Assembly (NCBI GenBank): GCA_014529385.2
Contig: CM043967.1
Coordinates: 3,562,001-3,626,000 of the forward strand
DNA length: 64,000 nt
Reading direction: 5' to 3'
Source: Adiantum capillus-veneris
Lineage: Eukaryota > Streptophyta > Polypodiopsida > Polypodiales > Pteridaceae
Part shown: piece by piece, positions 1 through 11,532 of the stretch
Layout of the letters: each line of letters starts with the position of its first letter
Position numbering within the stretch: position 1 is the first letter of the stretch
Made by a program: the position numbers and the translations under genes
Notes under the pieces: model-generated
What the model was told of the DNA's origin: nothing
The model's input: the letters and a program-made list of their open reading frames with translations, nothing else
Database searches by the model: none

Positions 1-198
1 ATGCGTCACATCGGATGGGTGACAGGGAGCATCGGAAAGAAGTATCCGACCATCTGGGAACGGACATCTCTGATGCGTCATAGGATGGGTGACATAGAGC
101 ATCGTGAAGGAGATTGTACCGTAAGTTCGGTAGGAAAGGACTAGGTGATGGGTATTCCTGATGCGTCACAAGGTGGGTGACGGGTGCATCGGAAAGGG
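1..198. repeat. degenerate tandem repeat, three units
   Basis: Three diverged copies of a block that opens with GATGCGTCA or ATGCGTCAC, then has GGATGGGTGAC or GGTGGGTGAC and then GCATCG, start near 1, 73 and 161, so the spacing is about 72 and 88 bp. No coding signal is seen. It could be the edge of a longer satellite or a repeat inside an LTR to the left of the window. The following bases to about 490 hold nothing I recognise. Confidence 0.5.
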
Positions 199-501
199 AA
201 TATCCATAGTCGGGAGGAAATTCCGAACTGTGTTAGAATTGTGCACAAGGAAAAAGCAAGCACTTGAATGAAGATGCGTTCAGAGGAAACTTTAAGGAAA
301 AACAGATGCTTTTTTGAGAAAGCGGGATTGCTTTTCGGGAAAGCAGATGCTTTCCCGCAAGGAAGTCTATGTCTGCATTGCAACTGTGCATGTGATTGCA
401 TCCAGGGACGCCTGGGAAGTGCTGTGAAAGCATTGTTTTTAACTTATAAGGTTTTATTGAGTTTTTGGGCAGGTTCAGACTATTTTTAAAATACGCCGGC
501 C

Positions 502-530
502 GCCCACTTAATAAGTGGGCAGCCATCTGA
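502..530 (+). other. short hairpin followed by CTGA
   Basis: Arms GCCCACTTA (502-510) and TAAGTGGGC (512-520) are perfect inverted repeats with a one-base loop. Six bases later comes CTGA followed by T. This arrangement resembles a Helitron 3' terminus (hairpin, short spacer, CTRR, insertion before T), but no matching 5' TC end or Rep/helicase sequence is visible, so it may be chance. Confidence 0.2.
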
Positions 531-560
531 TAAATAAGGCAACAGATCAGCCAACGTTTT

Positions 561-626
561 CTCTCTCTCTCTCTCTCTTTTTCTGGCAGAACAAAAAAAA
601 AAAAAAGAAGAAGAAAAAAAAAAAAA
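561..626. repeat. low-complexity CT run and A-rich tract
   Basis: A (CT)n run at 561-577 is followed after 15 bases by an A/G-interrupted poly-A tract at about 593-626. This could be a retroelement tail or a simple-sequence expansion. Confidence 0.6.
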
Positions 627-1710
627 CCGGCCGCGATCTTGACGCGAGCAGCTATTCGTGCCCGTGGCTAGGAGCTATAAAAGCATCACATGCCCTCACT
701 CAGAGAGGAGGACCAATCTTTGCAAGGAGGAGATGCTATTGCAGATTTCAGCCGTAAAGAAGACGTTGCCGGTGATGCCCATGGCTGCCCCAAGTGTACC
801 AGACGTCGCCAAGACCCAGTGCGCGAGTTCCCTCGCGAACAAGTGCCTACGAAGCGTGTTTCCATCGCGACAAGTTGCTGTTTTTCTCTGTTTTCAGCCC
901 ATAAACATCGTAGACGGGGCTGATTTACGAGAAGGAACCCGAGAACACACCTCTTTTGTGTGTAGGATTGGAAGAGAGGATTTTCTATGGAGAGATCTCT
1001 TTCGGGGAATTGCTTTTTCGAGAACGGAGTTGTGTTTCGAGCGTCGAGACTTTGAAGGTAACGATTTTTATGTTCTTATCTTTGAGTATTTGATTGCAGG
1101 TGTACTTCCTCTTCGTGAAGGAGTAGGAGAAGAGGAAGGCATGAGCCTCTGCAGGAGAAAAGCGCTCTGAGGAACTAGAGCCAGATCAGCCCAAGGGTTT
1201 CGTACCCGAGTTTGGGAAGTAGATCCACGGATCGGAGAGAGGTAGTCTCTCAAGTTGTAATCCGGAAGTTGGGATTCCCAAGTAAGGACTTCGTGTCCGG
1301 GAAAGCAGAGTTGTTCTGCGGGAAGAGGACTCTGGAAAGAGAGTTGGAAAAGAGTTGCAGGGATGCCATGCCCTGAGTCTAGAAGGTGAGATCCAGAGGC
1401 GAGAACCTTGATTCTCGAGGAATTGGAATAAGGAACGGAAGTTCCTTGGAATAGGGTTTTGCCCTAGGAATCGGAAGCTGAGGCTTCCGGGAACCATAAA
1501 GTCTTATTCTAGAACGAACGTGGTAATACGTTCGGTTCAAGTGCTTGTATAGACTTCTCCTCAGTAATAAAGATACTATTACGGGGGGGGACCAGCCCAT
1601 CTTCTGGTCTCCAATACTGTGTCGATCTTCTCACTCTCTATCTCTCTCTCTATTTATTTCTCTCTATATCCTCTGGCTTCAGTAATAAGTGATAAATCCT
1701 ATTTATCCGA
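627..1710 (+). other. LTR-like or promoter-bearing stretch, unassigned
   Basis: A TATA box (TATAAAA) lies at 676-682. A polyadenylation-type AATAAA lies at 1566-1571, followed by a run of eight G at about 1583-1590 and CT-rich sequence. TATA followed hundreds of bases later by AATAAA is the layout of an LTR U3-R-U5 or of a short transcription unit. The open frame at 658-1170 has no recognisable domain, and a plausible 3' splice acceptor (TTGCAG) lies near 1,100. I see no second copy in the window, so LTR identity is inference. Confidence 0.3.
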
Positions 1711-2295
1711 ATGTATTTTATATTGTTATGCGCTCGCGTTTGTGACAGAGTGTTCCCTTTCGTCCTGCGCCACATGAAGTACCTCGGCTTGAGCATGAAC
1801 AAGCTCCGTACGCGGCGTAGGTTGCCTATTTTGCTGTTGCATTGGTGGCGCTTGCAAGAACTCCATAAACCTCGGATTCTGCACCGGCTGCGAAAAGACA
1901 TTCACTGCAACAACTAACCGAGTCTTGAACGCATCATCCTCAAGTTGCCCAATCATAAAGTCCTGTTCTACTGAAGGGACATTCACGTTGACAGGAGGTA
2001 CAAACTGACGTGGCCGTGAACTCTCGCCAATCTCAAAAACCATAGGAATCTCCTACCTGTCCTTTGAAGAGGAACCCTCTTCCATAATGCCCTTCCCCTT
2101 GTCGGCCATAGTGTAATCCCACGTTCTTGCACTCTGTGTCTTTACCCAAAACAATCGAGGCTCACTCTTTAAGGAAAAAGTGATTGATGTCCTGGCAACG
2201 GAACCATGAAACCGGCCCGTAGGGCGGTAGACGTTGGTTTTCACTCGAAATTCTTTACTTTAGACACACAGACAGAGCACTTTGCAAAGGTAACT
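1711..2295 (-). mobile_element. fragment of retroelement family E
   Basis: Read on the minus strand, this starts with the last bases of the E LTR (CCGCCCTACGGGCCGG near 2,215), then a leader, then a gag-like start near 2,106 with an EEGSSS motif. The following frame (2,043-1,726) is interrupted by a frameshift. The same order and matching residues occur on the plus strand at 31,950-32,345, so the two are copies of one family. No reverse transcriptase or integrase is attached. The right border near 2,295, where it meets element C, is approximate. Confidence 0.6.
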
Positions 2296-3049
2296 TGTAA
2301 CGGGGATTAACACCTAAGTACACACACGGCCCGGAAGCTAGAATGCTCCAAGCAGATGCCGACAACTTGTAGGCCCTAAAATTGACAAGTTTTGAGCCTT
2401 CTTGGAACTATCAATGGTCGCAATATTTTGTCAAATAGTGGATGCTTGAATAATTTTGTCAGCACTCAGATAGTTCTACAGCTTGGTTTGCCAACTCAGA
2501 GAACATCTCACATATATGATGTGGAATTAGCAGATGGATCATTTTTAACTTGTGATGAGACAGTTCAACAGTTGCAAATCGATATTCAAAATTATGCAGA
2601 TCAATTGGATTTCGAAGTTATGCCTTTATCTTACTACGACAGGATTCTTGGTCAGCATTGGTTATTTCAATATGATCAGCTATTAGCTTTCAAGGACATG
2701 CTATCAATTTGTGCAAAGATGATTTTAAGCAAGAGGTTTTTTCAAGTGATACTTCGTTACTAGACAAAGATAAGGACATAGTTGCATATTCCGAGTCTGA
2801 AGACGACTATGCTTTCTTTGATTCTTTGTCGGATGATGATATGCCAATTGCAAGTCATGAAGTGGCAATTTCTGAAGATAATTCGGAAGAATTTTGGGAT
2901 TCATTATTGAAAGATGATTACAGCCTCAATTCAAAATCCTCTCCAGTGATTAGTATAGATGAAGTTACTCTCTCTGAAGAATGCCTTGAGAAGATTTCCT
3001 CTTTACCAAATATTTCACAGTTGTTTGAAGATTTTGAACGAGAAGTCTT
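2296..3049 (+). mobile_element. element C, internal 3' part (gypsy-like, non-autonomous)
   Basis: This is the left portion of a gypsy-like element whose continuation is found after gypsy copy A, at 8,805. Reading across the removed insertion joins the two parts through the target site GTCTT. It carries a protease remnant (2,392-2,763) and then an acidic frame (2,709-3,049) rich in D, E and S. No reverse transcriptase or integrase is present before the LTR at 9,050, so the element appears non-autonomous or internally deleted. Its 5' LTR is not seen; it meets the E fragment near 2,296. Confidence 0.55.
2392..2763 (+). pseudogene. retropepsin-like protease remnant of element C
   Basis: The 123-residue frame has the order of a Ty3/gypsy aspartic protease. 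The active-site block reads NSGCLNNFVS where the family has DSG(A/C)..NF(I/V)S. It is followed by a VELADGS strand and the flap-end block ILGQHWL, which corresponds to the family ILG.xWL motif. The catalytic Asp is replaced by Asn, so the enzyme should be inactive. A frameshift separates it from the acidic frame downstream. Its job in an active element would be cleavage of the gag polyprotein in the virus-like particle. Confidence 0.55.
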
Positions 3050-3673
3050 TGTCACAAAGTGATGACGTGGCTACCGACAACAGAAACACTAAAATTCTTG
3101 CAAACCCTAATTTCTGCAAGAAACTCTAATTTTTGCAAACCCTAAACCTAACTGCTGGCTGAAAGCCTAAGTGGCTGGAAACCCTAAAAGCAGGCGCTCA
3201 TGCCACGCGGCAGCAGTGTACGGATTTTTCGGAAGTGGAAAAGGCCAGCTAGCAATTTCTTGCTTTTTCTCCTCTTGGCTATGCAAGGAATTGGAGGGAG
3301 AGAGAGAGCTGATTTGATTTTATTATTGACTCTGTCTTGAGAGAGAGAGAGAGAGATTGCTTTTGTTCTGAAGCTTTTGGGGCTCTGCTTTTGGACATCC
3401 CTTGTAACCTTTAAATCAATGGTTTAGGGCTCACTTGTGAGAGCATCTGGACGCAGAGTCTGAGAGTGAAACCCTAACCGCTCTCTTGTACTTTGATGAT
3501 TGATTAATACATAAAGGAATACCGAAAGGGGCGCCAGTCTTTGGGGCCAATATCTCTAGGCACGGAACTCCGCCGGGCTAGTGTAAATCTATTGTGATCT
3601 GTGAATTGTTTTGAAGTGGTTATTTGGTGCTGTCGCGATTGATTCTTGACTTGGAGTGTCCAAGTCTGTTACA
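3050..3673 (+). repeat. 5' LTR of gypsy copy A
   Basis: Starts TGTCACAAAG and ends TCTGTTACA. U3 carries several AAACCCTAA telo-box motifs at about 3,090-3,190, and the normally perfect G-box is changed to GCCACGCGGC near 3,203. A GA-rich run precedes the R region. A conserved block with GGGGCGCCAGTCTTTGGGG lies near 3,528. Confidence 0.92.
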
Positions 3674-3674
3674 G

Positions 3675-3685
3675 TGGTATCAGAG
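3675..3685 (+). other. primer binding site, tRNA-iMet type (copy A)
   Basis: TGGTATCAGAG follows the 5' LTR after one base. This is complementary to the 3' end of plant initiator methionine tRNA and is used to prime minus-strand DNA synthesis. Confidence 0.85.
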
Positions 3686-3746
3686 GACGGCTGATTTCTC
3701 TTCTACGGGAAATCTGATCCCCAATTTTTTTTTTTCCACGGCACCT

Positions 3747-5274
3747 ATGGCTTCACGCAAGGATCAATCGTCTCCCTCTGCATCTGGAGATGCGGGCAGG
3801 GATCACAACGAAGATTCCGGCAGAGAGTATGGCCCGCCTCGGCCTACTCAGGCGGAGCAAAGAGAGATGAAGCGTCGTCAATAGATCGGCGATGCAACAA
3901 AGATGATGCTCAGTTTTGCGAAGGATCCGAAATTGGCAAAATATATGAGCGAGACTTCTTTTCAGGCAGTGCATGCGCAGTGGCAGAAAACCACTACACC
4001 ACCCCTGAAACCCGCTCTCAAGAAACCCTCTGATCACAAACAATATTCAGAGAAGGAATTACAAGAGGTGGTTGATGCACGGATTGCTCAGCTTTTTGAC
4101 GCGCAAAAGAAAGCCAAAAAGCACGGCGAAAGGCAATGACTTTCCGGGATATTTGGGTCGTCAATCAATATTTGACAAGGCAAAGAAACAGAAGAAGCGT
4201 GTTTGATTTGAAGGAGTACCCAGTTCTTCTTCTTCAGATTCGAGCGAAGAAGACAGAAAAGGTCAAAAAAGCGAAGCAAGAAACAAAGCTTCGAAAAGGG
4301 CAAGAAAAAGGCAAAGAAGGCTAAATCTCGCCCAGAGATTGACAGTTCTACTGAGGACTCGTCTACAGACAGCTCAGATTCCGATGACGGAAACTTTATG
4401 CGAACAAGAAGAATTTTTACAAAGCCAACCAGTATGACTTTCTCGAAGATAAAAGCACGAAAGTCCGAGAGTTTAAGGAAGGTGGCCACTCGATCAAGTT
4501 CGATACTTTTTCAGGATACTCAGATGCTTCGAAGGCTTTGTCTTTTATACAGCAGTTTGACATCACTTTCACGGGAGGACTCTATTCAGAGCACTCCAAG
4601 ATTCGTAAAGCCGCCTCTTACTCTAAGGGAATGCTCGTACTTGGTGGTCCACGCTTCTTTTAAACAAGACTACGCCAATTAAATGGCTGAAATTTAAGAA
4701 GCTTTTTATTTCTTCTTGGTTGACGCAAGAATATGAACGAGATGTACGAGCTGCTTGGAACCATCTTCGGATGACCAAGAAAGATACAATCAATGCTTAC
4801 TGTGAAAGATTCTGGAGCTCTTTTCTACCCGCCTCTTCATTCAAAAAGATCTCGTTCAGAGAACAGATTGAGCGGTTCACCTTGGGTCTACCTACAGAGA
4901 TCCGAGATCACTGCTTGGAACAGAAGTCAGCTTCTATTCAGGAGTTGATGAGTCATGCGAAGCGGGGCTTTGCCATTCACTTTGGCAGTATGACCTACCC
5001 CACAGATGAGGCCATGACACAACGAGCCAAACAGACTTCTGGGAATGAAAGTAGAAAGAAAAAGAGCAACCCAGAGAAAAAGGATGCACGACCCAAGCTT
5101 ACTCCTGAGGAGAGAGCTCGCTTCATCAGAGAGGGGAAGTGTTTTGGATGCGGGGAACATGGACATATCTCCACGAAGTGCCCTAAAAAGGCACCGAAAG
5201 AACAGAATGATAAGGACGACGACAGGCCTGAGAGTTCGAGAGAAGCTGAGGAACGTGGCAGAAAAGGCAGATAG
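3747..5274 (+). pseudogene. gag remnant of gypsy copy A
   Basis: The start codon at 3,747 gives MASRKDQSSP, matching the start in copy B. The protein has a charged N-terminal part, a Ser/Glu-rich linker, the capsid-like Retrotrans_gag region (about 4,530-5,000) and a zinc knuckle with CFGCGEHGHISTKC spacing (CX2CX4HX4C) near 5,141-5,182. Stops at about 3,882 (TTG to TAG against copy B) and several frameshifts break it. In the family it packages element RNA into virus-like particles. Confidence 0.85.
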
Positions 5275-5329
5275 AAAAGCAGAACTGGCACCACATGGCG
5301 TGGGACCTGCACCGAATCGAATGAATGAA

Positions 5330-7740
5330 AGTACAAACTTTGCCGCTTTTATGGGGCAAAGTGAAGGATCAGGAAGCTCTTTTGAAGGAGCCAAGGCCAA
5401 CTTCTTTTCAGTTGGAATTGGCGGCTCGATTTGGAATTATGCTCGATAGACTGACGCGACAGGCGGAGGTAGTTCGACTGGCACCCTGACAGGATGTTGC
5501 CATTACACCGAGCATTGGCAAACTTCGTTTGTAATGAGAGGGGTGTTCAAGGCACGCGAGTGACATTCTACTCGGAATCCCTTGGTACCACAAGAATTAC
5601 GTCGTGGTTGACTACCGGGCCGAGAAAACGATTTTGACAAATGAAGGGCTCAGAGATTGTACTTGATGAACTTCAGTTTCTTTACTCATTTGGGAGAGAA
5701 CTGAACGATGGATAAAGGTTGAATATGTTTTGACCTGAACAAAAGAACGCAAAGATTTTTTTCCACACTCATGCCGATTGCTTTTGAGAGGGCCTGAAGA
5801 TCAAACCATTGATCTGATACCTGGAAGCACGCCACCAAACCGGCCACCTTACTATGTGAGCCGAGTACAGACTGAAAAGATTATGAACCAAGTGAAAGAC
5901 CTCTTGGAAAAGGGTCTTGTCCAGCTTAGTACTTCACTGTATTGCTCTCTACTGTTGAAGAAAGACGGATCTTGCTCTCAACAAAATCACCATCAAAAAC
6001 AGATTTCCGATTCCTAGGATCGATGATATACTCGACAGGTTACAGGGATCCTCGTGCTTTAGCAGGATTGATCTGAAGAGTGGATATCATCAGATTTGAA
6101 TCGCGCCGGGAGACGTCTACAAGACAGCCTTTCGGACTACTATTTGGGTTATTTGAGTTTTTGGTGATGCCTTTTGGCTTAACCAATGCTCCTGCGACAT
6201 TTAACCGGATGATGGACAGGATTTTTCGAGAGTACAGACTATTTGTTGGCACTTTCTTTGATGATATCATTGTTTTCTCCAAGAACGAGGCAGAACACAA
6301 AGATCATCTGCTTCAGAGATACACTTTTTGGGACACTTTGTCTCAACAGCAGGAGTGCAAATGGATCCGGCCAAGATAGACACTATCCGTGATTGGCCCG
6401 ATTCGAAGAAAGTCCATGAAGTTGGAAGCTTCTTGGGACTGTGTTCGTACTATGGTTTATTCGAAAGTTTGTAGAGGTTGCTTCCCCTTTGCATATCTTG
6501 ATACAGAAAGGAATCCTTTTTCTTGTGGGGATCCACAGAGGTGACTGCCTTTCAGACATTGAAAGAGAAATTGACTACAGGACCAGATCTGACTTTCCCG
6601 GACTTGCAGAAGTCATGTGAAGTATTTTGTGATGCTTGTGGTCGTAGTCTGGGTGCTGTCTTAATGCAAGAAGGCTATGTCATCGCTTACGTGAGCCGAT
6701 TGTTCTCTAGGCCGGAGATGACATCACAGATTTATGAGAGAGAGCTTTTGGCGGTTATCCATGCTCTTACTCGGTGGCGACACTACCTACTCGGAGCGGA
6801 TTTGACCGTCTTTACAGACCATCAGAGTCTGCGCTACTTCTTGTCATAGAAGCAGTTTTCGGAAAAGCAGATGCGGTGGGCGAACATCTTGTCACAGTTT
6901 CACTTCTAGATTGTCCACGTGCAGGGACATAAAAATGTGGTGGCAGATGCTTTGTCTCGGATGCCGTTGGGTCTGGCTATTTCCGTGATACATCATAGGA
7001 GCTTCGAGGATATGGTCGATCAGTTTGCCACAAGATACAGATTTTGCAGATATTTTCACACGGATACGGGATGGGGAGATAGTAGCAGGATACTCCATTC
7101 GGGAAGGCTACTTGATGAGAAAAACCATGTTGTGCGTTACACAGCCACTGAGGGAAAAGGTTATGATTGAATGCCACTGTCCACCTTTTATGGGTCATGG
7201 CGGCATTGCTACCACCACGAAGGGGGTAGAGAGATACTTCTTTTGGCCGAGACTCAAAAAGGATGTGGAAGAGTTTGTGCCAATTGGTTAGTATGCCAGA
7301 AGGTCAAGTTTGACAGGCATAAGGCACAGGGATTGTTACAGCCTTTACCCACCCGCCCCTGGGAAGGGATTGCATCAATTTCGATCTCTCGAGAATACAA
7401 AATGATCACGATGATTTTCCGATTACATGGCATGCCTGAGACGATTGTCTCCGACAGAGACCCAAGATTTACGAATTTGTTTTGAAAGGCAATTTGGGAG
7501 AACATGGGCACGCGGTTGCAGTTCTCGCCATTGTTCCACTTACAGACTGACGGGCAATCTGAGATTGCCAATTCAGTGGTTTTAGATTTATTGAAGTCTT
7601 GTATCTCGGATCAGAAGACTCAATGCGAAAAGTACTTACCTTTGGTGGAATTTGCCTACAATAACATGTTACTCTTCGATGGGGAAGGCGCCATTTGAGA
7701 TTGTTGAAGGTGCTGCGAAGGTTCCACCCTTCCTAAGCAC
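5330..7740 (+). pseudogene. pol remnant of gypsy copy A (PR-RT-RH-partial IN)
   Basis: Protease traces lie near 5,440-5,640. RT extends to the FFDD active-site motif at 6,254-6,265, followed by RNase H (about 6,600-6,960), the integrase HHCC finger (about 7,170-7,310) and the second and third catalytic blocks (SDRDPRF near 7,450; TDGQSE near 7,548). Nonsense codons TAG at 6,847 and 6,907 stand where copy B has CAG. The integrase core lacks about 100 bp between its first and second catalytic blocks, as in copy B, and the chromodomain is gone. It is not functional. Confidence 0.85.
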
Positions 7741-8153
7741 AGTATTTTGCTGGATGACTTTAATGAAATGGAATTCCTGATAATGATACTGATTTGTTCT
7801 TGACTTCTTTTGAGTGTAGGAACTGATAGACGAAATGACTGCAGCATTTTGGTCTGATTGATCTCGAATAGACATGGTTGCAATAGGGGTTAGTCAATCG
7901 GACATTGATGAGGTCCCGATTGGACCTAGATGTGATTGCTAGCTACATTGTCAATAAATCATGGTCTAAGATCCGAATGAATGTTGAATGTCATGTGATG
8001 TCCTGTGATGTGACTGTCAATTTGGTACATGTGCTAGATGTGTGTTCTTGGTACGTAGGTACTAACAGTCAGTGTCTGCTAAGACGGTTTATGGCTTCTG
8101 TCAGTTTTGCAGGCGTAATCGCGGTCGATTACAATGCTTTCAAGAGGGGGGTA

Positions 8154-8804
8154 TGTCACAAAGTGATGATGTGGCTACCCACAGCAGAAACCCTTAAATT
8201 TCTACAAACCCTAATTTCTACCAAAAACCCTATTTTTGCAGAAACCCTAATTTCTGGAAACCCTAACCCTAACTGCTGGGTGAAACCCTAAGTGGATGGA
8301 AACCCTAAAAGCAGGCGCTCATGCCACGTGGCAGCAGTGTACGGATTTTTTCGGATTTTTCGGAAGTGGAAAAGCCCAGCTAGCAATTTCTTGCTTTTTC
8401 TCCTCTTGGCTACGCAAGGAATTGGAGGGAGAGAGAGAGCTGATTTGATTTTATTATTGGCTCTGTCTTGAGAGAGAGAGAGAGAGATTGCTTTTGTTTT
8501 GAAGCTTTTGGGGCTCTGCTTTTGGATATCCCTTGTAACCTTTAAATTAGTGGTTTAGGGCTCACTTCTGAGAGCATGTGGACGCAGAGTCTGAGAGTGA
8601 AACCCTAACCGCTCTCTTGTACTTTGATGATTGATTAATACATAAAGGAATACCGAAAGGGGCGTCAGTCTTTGGGGCCAATATCTCTAGGCACGGAACT
8701 CCGCCGGGCCAGTGCAAATCTATTGTGATCTGTGAATTGTTTTGAAGTGATTATTTGGTGCTATCGCGATTGATTCTTGACTTGAAGTATCCAAGTCTGT
8801 TACA
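8154..8804 (+). repeat. 3' LTR of gypsy copy A
   Basis: Starts TGTCACAAAG directly after the polypurine tract (AAGAGGGGGG) and ends CTGTTACA. It holds at least six AAACCCTA motifs between 8,185 and 8,310 and a perfect G-box palindrome GCCACGTGGC near 8,322. It is colinear with the 5' LTR apart from small insertions. Confidence 0.92.
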
Positions 8805-9049
8805 GTCTTACATTGCATGAAGAATTTTGAAAATCAATCTCTTGTTGCAGTCAACCTGGTTAAGCCAGATTCTTCTCAATGCAGTGACATGGGATTTAGC
8901 AGTCAAAGCAAAAAGGTTTTGCAAGAAGAAAAAATTCAAGACAAAGATTTCAGTAAACTTAAAAGAGTGAAAATTTTCAAAGATTCAATGATTTTCCAGA
9001 ATCAGGAGTCATTTCTCTAACCGACGCTCTCATTTTAAATGGGAGGGAA
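8805..9049 (+). mobile_element. element C, internal 3' end (copy 1)
   Basis: Continuation of element C after gypsy copy A. A frame at 8,817-9,020 is rich in K, S and Q and has no recognised domain. It ends in a purine-rich tract (ATGGGAGGGAA, 9,039-9,049) immediately before the LTR, as expected of a polypurine tract. A second copy of the same block lies at about 9,995-10,247. Confidence 0.55.
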
Positions 9050-9420
9050 TGTCACGATTATAACTATGTTACAATATTACATCTACTCCTAGTTGCAGAT
9101 ACGCAAAGTGCGATGACAAGGAGAACCCCTATGCTTGGATGGTCACGACCCTTCGCTCAAGCGACATGCCTCTTCGTCCAATGGTTGCAGCTCTTCGCCA
9201 AAAGGATGTGTCTTTATGTCTAAAATCGCTTCTCTGCACCATGAGATGTGTCTTTTCATTTGTGTCTCTTCGTCTCCTATATAAGGAGCCTATTGTACTC
9301 AGTTTTCAAGCATTTATTCAATCAATCAAACACACATTTCAATCTCTTGAGTCTCAGTTTGATCTTAAGTATGAAGTTTTAAGTCTTGATTATAGGATTA
9401 GCACCACTAATCCTCACACA
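9050..9420 (+). repeat. LTR of element C (copy 1)
   Basis: The 371-bp sequence starts TGTCACGATT and ends CCTCACACA. It contains a TATATAA box near 9,280 followed by a transcription-start-like region, which fits a compact LTR promoter. The same sequence recurs at 10,248-10,503 plus 19,561-19,675. It is joined directly to LINE sequence at 9,421. Confidence 0.7.
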
Positions 9421-9958
9421 TTTGACATGGTACCGAGAGCGCGATTTATGCGCAGACTGCGGGAGATGGGGGTGTCCATAGTATTTATTTGGGAGATTAT
9501 AGCTCTATATAGATCAATGATGGGACATGTACGCACTCCGGAGGGCATATCTTATTTAGTTACTCCACCATTGGGGTGAAACAGGGTTGCCCATTGTCTC
9601 CTACTCTACTTGGTATGTATGTTGATGAGGTGTCTGATGACATTGACAGAGAGGGTGATAGAGGTGCCCAGCTGGCAGGGACGTGGATCCCATTGGTGCT
9701 ATATGATGATGATATTGTGATGATCTCTGACTCACCAGAGGGTATGCAGCAATAGTTGAATGCATTACACAGTTTTGCAGAGGATAGTGGATTGTCTGTA
9801 AACCTTGGTAAAACCAAGGTTATGGTGTTTAACACATACCACAATGGATCAAGAGATCAGCACCGACTTTCACATATGGTCAAGAGATTGTAGAGTATAC
9901 AAATGCATACACTTATGTTGGGGTTGTCTTCACTGGGCCGAGTTTTTTTTTGGGGAGC
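9421..9958 (+). pseudogene. LINE reverse transcriptase fragment fused to LTR C
   Basis: From the FDMVPRAR motif onward this matches the RT of the LINE on the minus strand at 45,345-46,033. Recognisable blocks are GVKQGCPLSPT, then the active site, here LYDDD where the better copy has LYADD, then LSVNLGKTKVMVFNT. There is a frameshift near 9,578 and a TAG at 9,753-9,755. Sequence similarity to the LINE stops near 9,958, and about 36 bp of unassigned sequence follow before the duplicated element C block. Confidence 0.8.
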
Positions 9959-9994
9959 GTCTCAGAGGATACATCTATTCGTATGCAGCATCCC

Positions 9995-10247
9995 CAGTGA
10001 AGACTTACATCGCATGAATAATTTTGAAGATCAATCTCTTGTTGCAATCAACCTGAGTAAGCCAGATTCTTCTCAATGCAATGACACGGGATTTAGCAGT
10101 CAAAGCAAAAAGGTTTTGGCAAGACGCAAAAATTCAAAAGAAAGATTTCAGAAAACTTAAAAGACTGAAGATTTACAAAGATTCAATGCTTTTCTAGAAT
10201 CAACAGTCATTTTTCTAACGGAGGCTCTCATTTTATATGGGAGGGAA
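9995..10247 (+). repeat. second copy of the element C internal 3' end
   Basis: Nearly colinear with 8,805-9,049 (ACTTACAT.GCATGAA.AATTTTGAA, then a shared polypurine tract before LTR C). It shows that the block of C end, LTR C and LINE piece was duplicated in tandem. Confidence 0.75.
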
Positions 10248-10503
10248 TGTCACGATTGGGACTATGTTACAATATTACATCTACTCCTAGTTGCAGATAC
10301 GCAAAGTGCCATGACAAGGAGAACCCCTACGCTTGGATGGTTATGACCCTTCATTCAAGAGACGTGCCTCTTCATCCAATGGTTGCAGCTCTTCGCCGAA
10401 AGGATGTGTCTTTCCGTCTAAAGTCGCGTCTCGACTCTCTTCACCATGAGACGTGTCTTTTCATTTGTGTCTCTTCCTCTCCTAGATAACTATTGTAGTC
10501 AGT
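10248..10503 (+). repeat. LTR of element C (copy 2, left part, split by the D composite)
   Basis: Matches the first 256 bases or so of LTR C copy 1, then stops at the target site TCAGT (10,499-10,503). The remaining LTR sequence resumes at 19,561 after the D composite and runs to 19,675, where it again meets the same LINE junction. Confidence 0.85.
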
Positions 10504-11521
10504 TGTAAGGTGCAACGGAATGAATGTTGAACTTTGCTCAAGATGAGTGCTCCGAACTGTGCTCAAGGTTCCTTTTGCTCTTATGGAAGGGAGAGCCTTC
10601 CGTTCTTAATGAGAGAACGCAATGGACACAAACAAAGTGAATGGACACAATGAATGGAAGTGCATGAGACTGAGAGATAGAGAAGAGAATACGACACCAG
10701 AGATGTTGTCAAAACCCTCCTCTGAAGGCCCCACTCTCTATTGCGAGAGCAGTCTACTTATGATTGCACAAATCTCTACAATGCTTGGACTTGCCGACGA
10801 TGTCGACGACGGTGAGTGCTTTGCTCAAGATGAGTGCTCCGAACTGTGCTCAAGGTTCCTTTTGTTCTTATGGAAGGTAGAGCCTTCCGTTCTTAACGAG
10901 AGAATGCTATGTCACAAACAAAGTGAATGGACACTGTGCGTGCAAGTGTATGAGACTGAGAGATAGAGAAAGAAGAGAGATACGACACCAGAGACGTAAA
11001 ACCCTCCTCCGAAGGCCCCACTCTCGTCGGCGAGAGTGGTCTACTTATGATTGCACAAACTGGTACAAACGGTATGCATGAGACTGATGCAAGTCTAGGC
11101 TATGTCGACGATGAGGGCGGTGATGACCAAGTCGACCTAAGGGGTGAAATCTGCAATCTTGCTACTGCTGTCCAAAAACGCTATGGGCTGAAATCTGCCG
11201 TAGGTCCAAAAACGCTGATTTGGGGGCTGTTTTCTGTGGGTCGTTGTCGCTGAAAATCTGTAGGTTTAGGGCTGAAAACTGAGGTGTCTTTAGGCTGAAA
11301 ACTGATGGTCTTTCCGGCCCAAATCTGCTACTTCCTAAGGGGCTGATCTTGCAGGTTCTTTAATGATGAAAAACGCTGCATGCTGAATCTGCAAAGGCTG
11401 AAGTTGGGACCAAAACCGCTAGAGGCTGGTATCTGTAAAAACGCTAGTGGCTGGGTTCTGCTGGTGATGCAGATCTAATGCAAAAACGCCAGGCTGAGGA
11501 TGCTTCCAAAAACATGTGACA
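10504..11521 (-). repeat. LTR D, left (3' LTR of the first unit)
   Basis: On the minus strand it ends in ...CACCTTACA. Its first part contains a tandem duplication of about 300 bp: the block with GTGCTCCGAACTGTGCTC occurs near 10,546 and again near 10,836. It also lacks roughly 500 bp of the U3-side sequence present in the two other LTRs. It is therefore the most diverged of the three. Confidence 0.85.
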
Positions 11522-11532
11522 TCCCCTCCTTT

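Larger units (their letters stand above)
3050..8804 (+). mobile_element. Ty3/gypsy chromovirus-type retrotransposon, copy A (decayed)
   Basis: Both LTRs (3,050-3,673 and 8,154-8,804), a tRNA-iMet primer site (from 3,675), gag, protease, RT, RNase H and partial integrase remnants and a polypurine tract (8,142-8,151) are present in order. The target duplication GTCTT lies at 3,045-3,049 and 8,805-8,809, so this is a single insertion into element C. Many frameshifts and stops break the coding region. Compared with copy B it lacks about 75 bp after the RT active site (near 6,315). It also lacks everything from the integrase end through the chromodomain, with a junction near 7,740, so it is 5.76 kb against 6.58 kb. 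Confidence 0.93.
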
